Assembly: GCA_028686145.1 (NCBI GenBank)
Contig: JAQUCQ010000231.1
Coordinates: 1 to 5,683 of the forward strand
DNA: 5,683 nt
Source of the DNA: Desulfuromonadaceae bacterium
GTDB lineage: Bacteria > Desulfobacterota > Desulfuromonadia > Geobacterales > Pseudopelobacteraceae
Direction of reading: 5' to 3'
Below are positions 1 through 5,683 of the stretch, piece by piece. The position numbers were made by a program, and so were the translations under genes. The notes under the pieces are model-generated. The model did no database searches, was not told the DNA's origin, and saw only the letters and a program-made list of their open reading frames with translations. Every line of letters starts with the position of its first letter. Within the stretch, counting starts at the first letter, position 1.

Positions 1-434
1 AAGAGCTGCTTAAAGCCGCAAAAATACTGGTGGCCGAGGGTTTCACCGTCCTTCCCTACTGCAGTGATGATGTGATCGTCTGCAAAAAACTGGAAGACCT
101 GGGGTGTGTGGCCGTTATGCCGTTGGTGGCTCCGATCGGTAGCGGCCTTGGTATTCGCAACCCTTATAATATTCGTATCATCCTTGAAAATGTCAGCGTG
201 CCGGTCATTGTGGATGCAGGGGTCGGCTCGGCATCTGATGCCGCCATCGCAATGGAGTTGGGCTGCGCCGGTGTTCTTATGAACACTGCTATTGCCGGAG
301 CGCAAGATCCGATTGCCATGGCGGAGGCAATGAAACTGGCGGTAATTGCCGGTAGATTGTCATTCAAGGCAGGCCGGATACCGCGTAAACTCTATGCCAA
401 TGCCTCCAGTCCGCTGGATGGAATGATCGGCTAA
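1..434 (+). CDS. thiG: Thiazole synthase ThiG, C-terminal part (5' end outside window)
   Basis: ThiG builds the thiazole phosphate ring of thiamin in the cytoplasm from 1-deoxy-D-xylulose 5-phosphate, dehydroglycine and the thiocarboxylate sulfur carried by ThiS. The reading frame is open from the first complete codon at position 3 and gives 143 residues before the TAA at 432-434. ThiG is usually about 255-260 residues, so roughly the first 115 are missing. Clear family motifs are LPYCSDD (nt about 54-74), AVMPLVAPIGSG, the phosphate-binding stretch VPVIVDAGVGSASDAA, GVLMNTAIAGAQDP and the C-terminal SSPLDG. The Schiff-base lysine of the family lies about 20 residues upstream of the visible part, so it cannot be checked. 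A GTG at position 30 lies inside the conserved domain and is not the start. thiE follows after a short gap, in keeping with a thi operon. Assignment is near certain from the motifs. Confidence 0.96.
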   Translation, partial: ELLKAAKILVAEGFTVLPYCSDDVIVCKKLEDLGCVAVMPLVAPIGSGLGIRNPYNIRIILENVSVPVIVDAGVGSASDAAIAMELGCAGVLMNTAIAGAQDPIAMAEAMKLAVIAGRLSFKAGRIPRKLYANASSPLDGMIG

Positions 435-448
435 ATACCTCGGCAGTG

Positions 449-1090
449 ATGCAACCAACTGATATCAGACTGTACCTGATCACCGATCGGCACCAGACAC
501 GCGACAGGCCACTGACAGAAGTAGTGCGTCAGGCGTTGGAGGGGGGAGTTAAAGCCGTTCAGCTGAGGGAGAAGGATCTTTCCAGTGCGGAGTTATGTCG
601 GCTGGCTGCTGAGATGCGGCGTCTTACCTCTGATTTTGATGCCCGCCTCATCATCAACGACCGGCTCGATATCGCTCAGGCTGTGGAGGCAGATGGCGTT
701 CACCTTGGAGTTAACAGCGTCCCGGTGACCATTGTCCGCCAGGTGCTCGGACATGACAAGATTATCGGTTACTCTGCCCATACCGTTCATGAGGCAGAAT
801 GTGCCCAGGCCGATGGTGCTGATTTCGTCACGTTCAGCCCAGTGTACTACACCCCCTCCAAAGCTGCTTACGGCGAGCCGTGCGGTGTCAAAAAACTGGC
901 AACCGCTGCCTCTGTGCTGAAAATACCGGTAATCGGCCTGGGAGGGATTTCACCGACCACCGTCACCGAAGCCCTGTCTGCTGGCATACAGGGCATTGCA
1001 GTTATATCATCCATATTAGCCGCAGCTGATCCGCGCCTTGCAGCCGCAACCCTGCTGAAAAAGATTGAAGAGTATGCCTATCACCCCTGA
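449..1090 (+). CDS. thiE: Thiamin-phosphate synthase ThiE
   Basis: ThiE condenses hydroxymethylpyrimidine diphosphate with thiazole phosphate to give thiamin phosphate and pyrophosphate. The product is 213 residues, normal for the single-domain TIM-barrel enzyme. Visible family motifs (ATG numbering) are QLREKD (38-43), INDR (69-72, Mg/pyrophosphate site), DGVHLG (82-87), GYSAH (107-111), FSPVYYTPSK (129-138), GLGGI (163-167) and GIAVISS (182-188). After DGVHLG the usual Gln-x-Asp is replaced by Val-Asn-Ser, which may be a lineage variant. GTG at 446 and ATG at 449 are adjacent in-frame candidates. Neither has a clear Shine-Dalgarno sequence, so ATG is preferred by default. The start lies 14 nt after the thiG stop, so translation probably depends on ribosomes coming from thiG. 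The last 17 nt overlap the next gene. No HMP kinase (ThiD) or second domain is fused. Confidence 0.96.
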   Translation: MQPTDIRLYLITDRHQTRDRPLTEVVRQALEGGVKAVQLREKDLSSAELCRLAAEMRRLTSDFDARLIINDRLDIAQAVEADGVHLGVNSVPVTIVRQVLGHDKIIGYSAHTVHEAECAQADGADFVTFSPVYYTPSKAAYGEPCGVKKLATAASVLKIPVIGLGGISPTTVTEALSAGIQGIAVISSILAAADPRLAAATLLKKIEEYAYHP

Positions 1091-2033
1091 CGAAAGAATC
1101 CACCCACAACTTCACATAAATTCCTATGGTCTCTATCTGCGCCGCCGCTTCGGCATGCGTATCAGTAAAGTCAACGTAGATGCTGGCTTCACCTGCCCAA
1201 ATCGTGATGGCAGCAAGGGGACAGGCGGGTGCATCTACTGCAATAACGTATCATTCTCCCCCAAGGATACTCAAGCCGTCGTACCGCTTGAGGAGCAGAT
1301 GGCGGCAGGAATGGCCTATCACCGTATTCGGCTCGGCTCTCAAAAATTTATCATCTATTTCCAGAAGTACACCAACACGTACGGTTCGGTAGAACTGTTG
1401 TCCGACCTGTATCGGCGGGCCTTGAATCATCCGGATGTAATCGGCATCTCTGTCGGAACACGCCCCGATTCCTTGAGCGATGAAGCCCTCGATCTGCTGA
1501 CAGAAATAGCACGGACAAAATACGTCTGCCTTGAACTGGGATTGCAATCGATGGATGATGCTATTCTGAATCGTATCAACCGTGGGCATACGCTGGAGGA
1601 TTTTGTTCAGGCAGTCACTCGCGCTTCTGGTCGGAATTTTGACATCTGCGCCCATCTTATCTATGGTTTTCAGGGAGAACGCCCCACAGAGTTTCTAAAA
1701 ACCGCCGCCCTGTTGGCAGCTCTGCCAATCGCCTCGCTCAAACTGCACCAACTGCATGCCGTGGCGGGAACCGAGTTGGCGGAACTTTACCGTCGGGGAG
1801 AGTTTGTACCGCTGACTTTGGAACAATATATAACAACGGTGGCCGACTTTCTGGAACGGCTCTCACCGGGGATAACCATCCAGCGCCTGTACGGCTCGGC
1901 CCCTCTGGAGATAAGCGTTGCCCCGCGGTGGGGACTGAAGAACAATCAGATGTGGTACGCAATTGTCAACGAATTGACAAGACGAGGAAGTTGGCAAGGA
2001 TCCCGGTTGGTGGAAAACCAGGGACTGATATAG
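1074..2033 (+). CDS. Radical SAM protein of the YhcC/YtqA (TIGR01212-like) family
   Basis: This 319-residue protein resembles E. coli YhcC along its whole length. The iron-sulfur/SAM cysteines are C41, C53 and C56, spaced CX11CX2C inside CPNRDGSKGTGGCIYC. The same spacing is found in YhcC and it differs from the classical CX3CX2C. Further family blocks are YFQKYTNTYG (95-104), ISVGTRPD (125-132), LELGLQS (153-159), INRGH (168-172), AHLIYGFQGE (193-202) and KLHQLH (223-228). It resembles the radical SAM half of Elp3 but has no acetyltransferase domain. As I recall, the Bacillus relative YtqA (MnmL) is linked to mnm5U wobble modification of tRNA, so a tRNA role is an inference here; the substrate is not visible from sequence. 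It is not ThiH despite its thi neighbours. ATG 1074 follows a purine-rich GAAGAG stretch; an in-frame TTG at 1065 is possible. The start lies inside thiE (17 nt overlap), which implies translational coupling. Confidence 0.9.
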   Translation: MPITPDERIHPQLHINSYGLYLRRRFGMRISKVNVDAGFTCPNRDGSKGTGGCIYCNNVSFSPKDTQAVVPLEEQMAAGMAYHRIRLGSQKFIIYFQKYTNTYGSVELLSDLYRRALNHPDVIGISVGTRPDSLSDEALDLLTEIARTKYVCLELGLQSMDDAILNRINRGHTLEDFVQAVTRASGRNFDICAHLIYGFQGERPTEFLKTAALLAALPIASLKLHQLHAVAGTELAELYRRGEFVPLTLEQYITTVADFLERLSPGITIQRLYGSAPLEISVAPRWGLKNNQMWYAIVNELTRRGSWQGSRLVENQGLI

Positions 2034-2051
2034 CTCACTGAACCTGGCGGC

Positions 2052-3914
2052 TTAATGACCGGTTGAAATACTGGCCTCTACGGCGAAGCGTTTAATCTTG
2101 CGGGTCGTTGTTTTGGGGAACTCGTCTTCGCGGATCGTAAACTTGCGAACCCGTTTATAATCCGCCAGACTATTGCAGGCTTTCTGGACTTCAACCCTCA
2201 GCAGCGCTTCAACATCCGCCTCGCTCATCGGACATGTACCGTTAGTTCGACATTGGTTGTCGAGCGCTTCCTGCTCGGGGTAAATTATGGCATGAATCTC
2301 CTCGGACGCAGTGCCAACACGGTAACCATAGACCATCACCTCGGAAATAAACGGGCTTTTCAGAAGTTCGTTTTCCACTTCTTCGGGATACACATTCTTC
2401 CCGTTAGGGGTCACAATCAGGTTCTTGACTCGGCCACTGATAGTCAGAAATCCGTCCGGGCTGAGAAACCCGAGGTCGCCAGTGCGGTACCACCCATCCG
2501 AAAGCACTTCAGCTGTTGCTTGGGGATTCTTGTAATACCCTTGCATGACATTAGGTCCCTTTACAATTATCTCTCCGACTCCTTCCTCGTTCGGTTCATC
2601 AATCCTCACTTCAACACGATCCAGCGGCCGCCCGATCGTGCCCAACCGTTTGGCTCCCGGTTGTTCCGCACTGATAATTGGCGCTGTTTCCGTAATGCCG
2701 TAGCCCTGATACACGGATAATCCAAATTCTGTCATTCCTTTGGCTATAGCCGGATCAAGCGCCGCCCCCCCGCTGATGAAAATTGTACCGGAACCAAACG
2801 CGTGCCGCACTTTAGAGGTTACGATCGAGCGGGTGAGCGGAACAGAAAAAAGCAGCTTTGAGAGTTTTTTTGAAGAAACATTCTTGGCAATCCGGTCAAG
2901 AATCATGCGATATACAGCCGGAACGGCAAGAAAAAAGGTCGGTTTGACTTCCGCAAGATTTTCCCCCAGCTTCTTTAGTGATTCACTGAAGGAAACCTGC
3001 CCTCCCAGCGAGAGCGGCAGCAAAACGCCGCAAACCTGTTCGAAGACATGGTTGATCGGGAGAAACGACAGAGTGTGAATGCTGTTATCGAGATGGAAAT
3101 GACGGGCAGCACCCTTGATGTTAGAAACAATATTTACATGGCTGAGCATGGCACCCTTGGAGCGCCCGGTGGTCCCGGAGGTGTAAAGAATCACGGCTGT
3201 ATCAGCATCGCTCCGTGGTTTTACCGGGAGTGGCGCACTGTGGCAGAGTGAGCTTAGCGAGAGAAGTTTGCCATCGCGGTTGAGCTTGCTGCGAAGCCGC
3301 TCCACCGGGTCAAAGGGGTCGGCCGACCCGGTCACGGTCCCTGCCTTAGAGGCTGAGGAGCAAAGCAACCGGTGTGACTGACGAGCCAGAACTTCCATTG
3401 CCGTGCGCCGGTCCGCTGGCAGATCTACTGCAGCAACCAAATCTCTCCACTCTTCAACCAGAGCGTCAAGCACTTGCACAATCCGGGGATCTCCACCTGC
3501 TGCCGGGGCGGAAGTAAGCGTCACAAGGCATTCCAGACCCGGGATATCCGGGAAAACTTCCAGCAGCAGATCTAGACAGGGTGGTGCACTGAACACGATA
3601 CGAGCATCACAGTCTGTAAGAATATGGCGAAGTTCCGCCGCCTTCAATTCTTTGTCAATGGGGACAACGACTCCACCAGCCTTGAGAATTCCCAGGTAGG
3701 CTGCCACCCACTCTGGCGATGAAGGCGCCAGCAAGGCCGCGTGGTCTCCAGAATTGAAACCGATTTTGATCATACCGGCAGCAATTCGATCCGAAAGTTC
3801 CCACAGCGCTCCATATGTCATATGGTGCCATACCCCAGCACGTTTATATCGTAATGCCGGCTGATCGCTATATCTCTGACAACTTTCCCTGATCAAGGAA
3901 TCTATGGTCTGCAT
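2052..3914 (-). CDS. AMP-forming long-chain acyl-CoA synthetase (fatty acid-CoA ligase)
   Basis: A 620-residue member of the adenylate-forming (ANL) superfamily. It activates a carboxylic acid, probably a medium or long fatty acid, with ATP and transfers the acyl group to CoA. Motifs in order: P-loop A3 YTSGTTGRSKG (244-254), A5 YQGYGITETAP (402-412), A7 GWYRTGDLG (474-482, ribose-binding Asp480), A8 hinge GRVKNLIV (494-501) followed by NGKNVYPEEVE, and A10 PKTTTRKIKR with probable catalytic Lys606. The residue before that lysine is Arg, not the common Gly, as in other TTTRK-type long-chain ligases. The region before A3 (about residues 135-238) is unusually long and Ser/Ala/Leu-rich. Start: ATG at 3914 has a TGAGGT Shine-Dalgarno 6 nt upstream and a promoter just beyond. 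The frame stays open to an ATG at 4043, but that extension has no family similarity and would contain the promoter. No transmembrane segment is evident. Chain-length preference cannot be read from sequence; FadD or an acyl-ACP synthetase-like role are alternatives. Confidence 0.92.
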   Translation of the reverse strand: MQTIDSLIRESCQRYSDQPALRYKRAGVWHHMTYGALWELSDRIAAGMIKIGFNSGDHAALLAPSSPEWVAAYLGILKAGGVVVPIDKELKAAELRHILTDCDARIVFSAPPCLDLLLEVFPDIPGLECLVTLTSAPAAGGDPRIVQVLDALVEEWRDLVAAVDLPADRRTAMEVLARQSHRLLCSSASKAGTVTGSADPFDPVERLRSKLNRDGKLLSLSSLCHSAPLPVKPRSDADTAVILYTSGTTGRSKGAMLSHVNIVSNIKGAARHFHLDNSIHTLSFLPINHVFEQVCGVLLPLSLGGQVSFSESLKKLGENLAEVKPTFFLAVPAVYRMILDRIAKNVSSKKLSKLLFSVPLTRSIVTSKVRHAFGSGTIFISGGAALDPAIAKGMTEFGLSVYQGYGITETAPIISAEQPGAKRLGTIGRPLDRVEVRIDEPNEEGVGEIIVKGPNVMQGYYKNPQATAEVLSDGWYRTGDLGFLSPDGFLTISGRVKNLIVTPNGKNVYPEEVENELLKSPFISEVMVYGYRVGTASEEIHAIIYPEQEALDNQCRTNGTCPMSEADVEALLRVEVQKACNSLADYKRVRKFTIREDEFPKTTTRKIKRFAVEASISTGH

Positions 3915-3919
3915 AACTG

Positions 3920-3925
3920 ACCTCA
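3920..3925 (-). promoter_or_regulatory. Ribosome binding site that fixes the acyl-CoA synthetase start
   Basis: On the minus strand this reads TGAGGT, 6 nt before the ATG at 3914. It matches the anti-Shine-Dalgarno core and decides for this start over the in-frame ATG 43 codons upstream at 4043. Confidence 0.75.
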
Positions 3926-3942
3926 AAACGGTATTTTCGCGC

Positions 3943-3973
3943 ATACTAGCACGACAGCGCCGCATGTTGTCAA
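3943..3973 (-). promoter_or_regulatory. Probable sigma70-type promoter of the acyl-CoA synthetase gene
   Basis: The minus strand carries a perfect -35 TTGACA (3973 to 3968) and an extended -10 TGCTAGTAT whose hexamer TAGTAT spans 3948 to 3943. The spacer is 19 nt, slightly long, but the TG extension can compensate. Transcription would start near 3936 and leave a leader of about 22 nt before the ATG at 3914, just enough to include the Shine-Dalgarno sequence. This is seen by eye only; no start site is mapped. Confidence 0.5.
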
Positions 3974-4025
3974 AGCTAAAAGAGCCGTTATCCGGTAGAA
4001 AATGCTTTTTCGGCGTAGCCGGGAA

Positions 4026-4034
4026 TGCTATAGT
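4026..4034 (+). promoter_or_regulatory. Probable extended -10 promoter element of gltX
   Basis: TGCTATAGT gives an extended -10 (TG, one base, then TATAGT at 4029-4034, five of six consensus bases). No good -35 lies 16-18 nt upstream; only a T run (4006-4010) is there. The start would be near 4041 with a leader of about 43 nt to the gltX ATG. A small dyad, CGGC-GTA-GCCG (4011-4021), sits just upstream within the would-be spacer and could bind a regulator, but nothing supports that beyond its symmetry. Confidence 0.45.
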
Positions 4035-4070
4035 GACGTCCATATATTTACTTCAGGTAGAACCATTTCA

Positions 4071-4076
4071 AAGGAG
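4071..4076 (+). promoter_or_regulatory. Ribosome binding site of gltX
   Basis: AAGGAG lies 7 nt before the ATG at 4084, an ideal Shine-Dalgarno and spacing. It shows that gltX starts here and not at the ATG at 3904, from which the same frame is open. Confidence 0.85.
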
Positions 4077-4083
4077 TTGCTCA

Positions 4084-5487
4084 ATGTCTGAACTTCGTGT
4101 CCGCTTTGCCCCCAGCCCAACCGGTTACCTTCACGTCGGCGGCGCCCGTACTGCGCTTTTCAACTGGTTGCTGGCCAAAAACAAGGGTGGCACATTTATT
4201 CTTCGTATTGAGGACACCGATGTGGAGCGTTCCACGAAAGAATCAGTGGATGCCATTCTTGAAGGGATGAAGTGGCTCGGCTTGGATTGGGATGAGGGGC
4301 CGGTCTATCAATCAGATTCGTTTCCGCTTTACAAGGAGTATGTCCAGAAGCTGCTGGATGCCGGCAAGGCCTACAAATGTTACTGCACGTCCGAGGAATT
4401 GGACGCCAAACGTAATCTGGCCATGCAGGAAGGGCGCAAACCTAAGTATGACGGCACGTGCCGTGATCGTGGCGATCATCCTGACGGCCAACCGTATGTA
4501 GTCCGCTTCCGGGCACCGCAGGGCGGAGTGACCGCTTTCGATGATCTGATCAAAGGAGTTATAACGTTCCCGAACGAAGAGCTGGACGATCTGATCATCC
4601 AGCGGACTGACGGCACGCCAACCTACAATTTCTGCGTGGTGATTGACGATGCCACCATGCGTATCACGACCGTCATCCGGGGGGATGATCATGTCAACAA
4701 CACGCCGCGCCAGATTCAACTCTATGAAGCGCTCGGTTTTCCGGTGCCGCAGTTCGCCCATGTTCCGATGATTCTCGGTTCCGACAAGGCGCGTCTTTCC
4801 AAACGGCATGGCGCCACCAGCGTTATTGCCTATCGTGATATGGGGTTTTTGCCCGAGGCATTACTAAACTACCTGGTGCGATTGGGATGGAGTAACGGCG
4901 ACGATGAAATTTTCAGCCGTGACGAGATGATTCAGAAATTTGACATACATAACGTGGGACGCTCCGCTTCAGTATTTAACACCGAAAAACTGCTCTGGCT
5001 GAATGCCCATTACATTAAAAACGGCGACCCGGAGCGGTTGGCAGGCCTGTTGCTGCCTCACCTGTCCAGCCGGGAAGTGACGACGCTTGGCGGACCGGAT
5101 CTGATGGCAGTAGTAAAAACACTGCAAGAACGTGCCCAAACACTGGTAGAAATGGCTGACCGCGCCGTATTCTACTACAATGCACCGGACAGTTATGATG
5201 ATGCAGCTCTTGCCAAATTTGACAAAGAACAGGTTCTGGCTGTTTTTGAAGTGGTCACCGAAAAGCTTTCTTCTGCGCCTATCGATGCTGTTGTCGTGGT
5301 CGATGCACTCTTTAAAGAGATCTGCACTGAGAAAGGCTGGAAGATGGGTCAGGTTGGCCAACCGGTCCGAATTGCCCTCTCGGGCGGCACACAGGCACCG
5401 GGGATTGGTGAAATCGTGGTAACACTGGGAATAAAGGAAACGCTCAAGCGGATTAGTAGCGCGCGGGAGTATGTGACCGCAAAATAA
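4084..5487 (+). CDS. gltX: Glutamyl-tRNA synthetase (GluRS)
   Basis: This essential class I aminoacyl-tRNA synthetase charges tRNA-Glu with glutamate in the cytoplasm; Glu-tRNA also feeds tetrapyrrole synthesis in many bacteria. The product is 467 residues, close to the 471 of E. coli. The Rossmann fold begins with FAPSPTGYLHVGGARTAL (HIGH motif is HVGG, 17-20) and includes RIEDTD (41-46). The signature RTDGTPTYNF (174-183), IRGDDHVNNTPRQ (198-210) and the KMSKS-type loop KARLSKRHG (235-243) follow. The C-terminal part (from about residue 310) is the helical anticodon-binding domain. In the zinc-binding region C99, C101 and C126 keep the CXCX24C spacing of E. coli, but the His ligand position is Asp128. 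Whether it charges only tRNA-Glu or also tRNA-Gln cannot be decided by eye. It is monocistronic: own promoter region upstream, strong terminator 23 nt after the stop. Confidence 0.97.
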   Translation: MSELRVRFAPSPTGYLHVGGARTALFNWLLAKNKGGTFILRIEDTDVERSTKESVDAILEGMKWLGLDWDEGPVYQSDSFPLYKEYVQKLLDAGKAYKCYCTSEELDAKRNLAMQEGRKPKYDGTCRDRGDHPDGQPYVVRFRAPQGGVTAFDDLIKGVITFPNEELDDLIIQRTDGTPTYNFCVVIDDATMRITTVIRGDDHVNNTPRQIQLYEALGFPVPQFAHVPMILGSDKARLSKRHGATSVIAYRDMGFLPEALLNYLVRLGWSNGDDEIFSRDEMIQKFDIHNVGRSASVFNTEKLLWLNAHYIKNGDPERLAGLLLPHLSSREVTTLGGPDLMAVVKTLQERAQTLVEMADRAVFYYNAPDSYDDAALAKFDKEQVLAVFEVVTEKLSSAPIDAVVVVDALFKEICTEKGWKMGQVGQPVRIALSGGTQAPGIGEIVVTLGIKETLKRISSAREYVTAK

Positions 5488-5510
5488 TCATCCTCACTAT
5501 ATGAATTAAT

Positions 5511-5547
5511 AAAAGGATTGCCGGTATAGTACGCCGGTAATCCTTTT
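5511..5547. terminator. Bidirectional rho-independent terminator between gltX and the GGDEF gene
   Basis: A 14 bp stem, AAAAGGATTGCCGG (5511-5524) with CCGGTAATCCTTTT (5534-5547), contains one G-T wobble and a 9 nt loop. Read on the plus strand it ends in TTTT; read on the minus strand it also ends in TTTT followed by an AT-rich stretch. It therefore can stop gltX transcripts and those of the convergent gene. The stop codon of the minus-strand gene (5546-5548) overlaps the base of the stem. Confidence 0.9.
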
Positions 5548-5683
5548 ACACAAATACAACTCGGTTCTTGCCACTATTCTTTGCCGAATACATCGCCCCA
5601 TCGATCCGTTTGACAAACGGGATCAACTCTTCTCCGGGCTGATAACTGCCGCCACCGATACTTATGGTCATATGAGAGCGCTC
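5546..5683 (-). CDS. GGDEF-domain protein, C-terminal 45 residues (5' end outside window)
   Basis: Reading the minus strand from the right edge gives 45 residues and a TAA stop at 5548-5546. The fragment has the typical end of a GGDEF (diguanylate cyclase) domain: a beta strand MTISIGGGSYQPGEE, then a helix ending MYSAKNSGKNRVVFV, which corresponds to the family pattern of D-x-A-x-Y-x-A-K-x-x-G-x-N-x-V. GGDEF domains make cyclic di-GMP from two GTP. The catalytic GGDEF loop lies outside the window, so activity cannot be judged. The common Ala-Asp before the helix is Ile-Asp here. The GGDEF domain is the last domain of the protein, because the stop follows directly. Sensor domains would be upstream and are unknown. 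Confidence 0.85.
   Translation of the reverse strand, partial: ERSHMTISIGGGSYQPGEELIPFVKRIDGAMYSAKNSGKNRVVFV

Noticed and set aside
435..448. Riboswitch or regulatory element between thiG and thiE
   Set aside because: The gap is far too short for a TPP riboswitch; if one exists it would precede the operon, outside the window.
1074..2033. Radical SAM protein as the thiamin enzyme ThiH
   Set aside because: The cysteine spacing is CX11CX2C, not CX3CX2C, and the body of the protein matches YhcC blocks from end to end.
2253..3251. Several plus-strand open frames opposite the acyl-CoA synthetase gene
   Set aside because: They lie inside a gene with full, ordered ANL motifs and themselves show no recognisable domain or good ribosome site.
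3953..3971. GACA/TGTC inverted repeat overlapping the -35 of the acyl-CoA synthetase promoter
   Set aside because: Only 4 bp per arm with mismatched interior; expected by chance and not like known fatty-acid regulator sites I could recall.
3915..4043. Upstream start (ATG at 4043) giving a 663-residue acyl-CoA synthetase
   Set aside because: The 43 extra residues have no family similarity, span the likely promoter, and the ATG at 3914 has a good Shine-Dalgarno sequence.
3904..4083. Upstream start (ATG at 3904) giving a 527-residue GluRS
   Set aside because: GluRS homologues begin right before the FAPSPTG motif, and AAGGAG precedes the ATG at 4084. The extension would overlap the divergent gene's start.
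4312..5361. Minus-strand open frames opposite gltX
   Set aside because: They are antisense to highly conserved GluRS coding sequence and have no family features.

Overview
This window is an ordinary stretch of bacterial housekeeping and metabolic genes at moderate GC. It fits a Gram-negative anaerobe, most plausibly a Geobacter/Pelobacter-like member of the Desulfuromonadales. That placement rests on the overall look of the proteins and the gene mix (thiamin genes, a YhcC-type radical SAM enzyme, a TTTRK-type acyl-CoA synthetase, a GGDEF protein). It was not tested by any search.

Layout. Positions 1-434 (+) hold the 3' part of thiG (thiazole synthase). Next come thiE (449-1090, +) and a radical SAM gene of the YhcC/YtqA (TIGR01212-like) family (1074-2033, +). 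The three genes are packed as one transcription unit: an 11-14 nt gap separates thiG from thiE, and a 17 nt overlap joins thiE to the radical SAM gene. An AMP-forming acyl-CoA synthetase gene (2052-3914, -) converges on the radical SAM gene with only 18 nt between stop codons. A 169 nt intergenic region (3915-4083) separates it from the divergent gltX (4084-5487, +), and plausible sigma70-type promoters can be seen there in both directions. After gltX, a strong hairpin (5511-5547) with T runs on both sides serves as a bidirectional terminator. It also closes a convergent gene (5546-5683, -) that enters from the right edge and encodes the last 45 residues of a GGDEF domain.

How the genes work together. 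ThiG makes the thiazole phosphate moiety of thiamin, and ThiE joins it to the pyrimidine moiety to give thiamin phosphate, so these two are consecutive in one pathway. The radical SAM gene is co-transcribed but does not look like the thiamin enzyme ThiH; its relatives point to tRNA wobble modification or to unknown function. The acyl-CoA synthetase, GluRS and the GGDEF protein are separate units with no evident functional link to the thi genes.

No mobile element, CRISPR array, tRNA, rRNA or riboswitch was seen, and I found no convincing new biological system. The items worth a second look are modest: a long linker in the acyl-CoA synthetase, the thi/radical SAM coupling, a substituted zinc-site residue in GluRS, and a convergent junction without a terminator.
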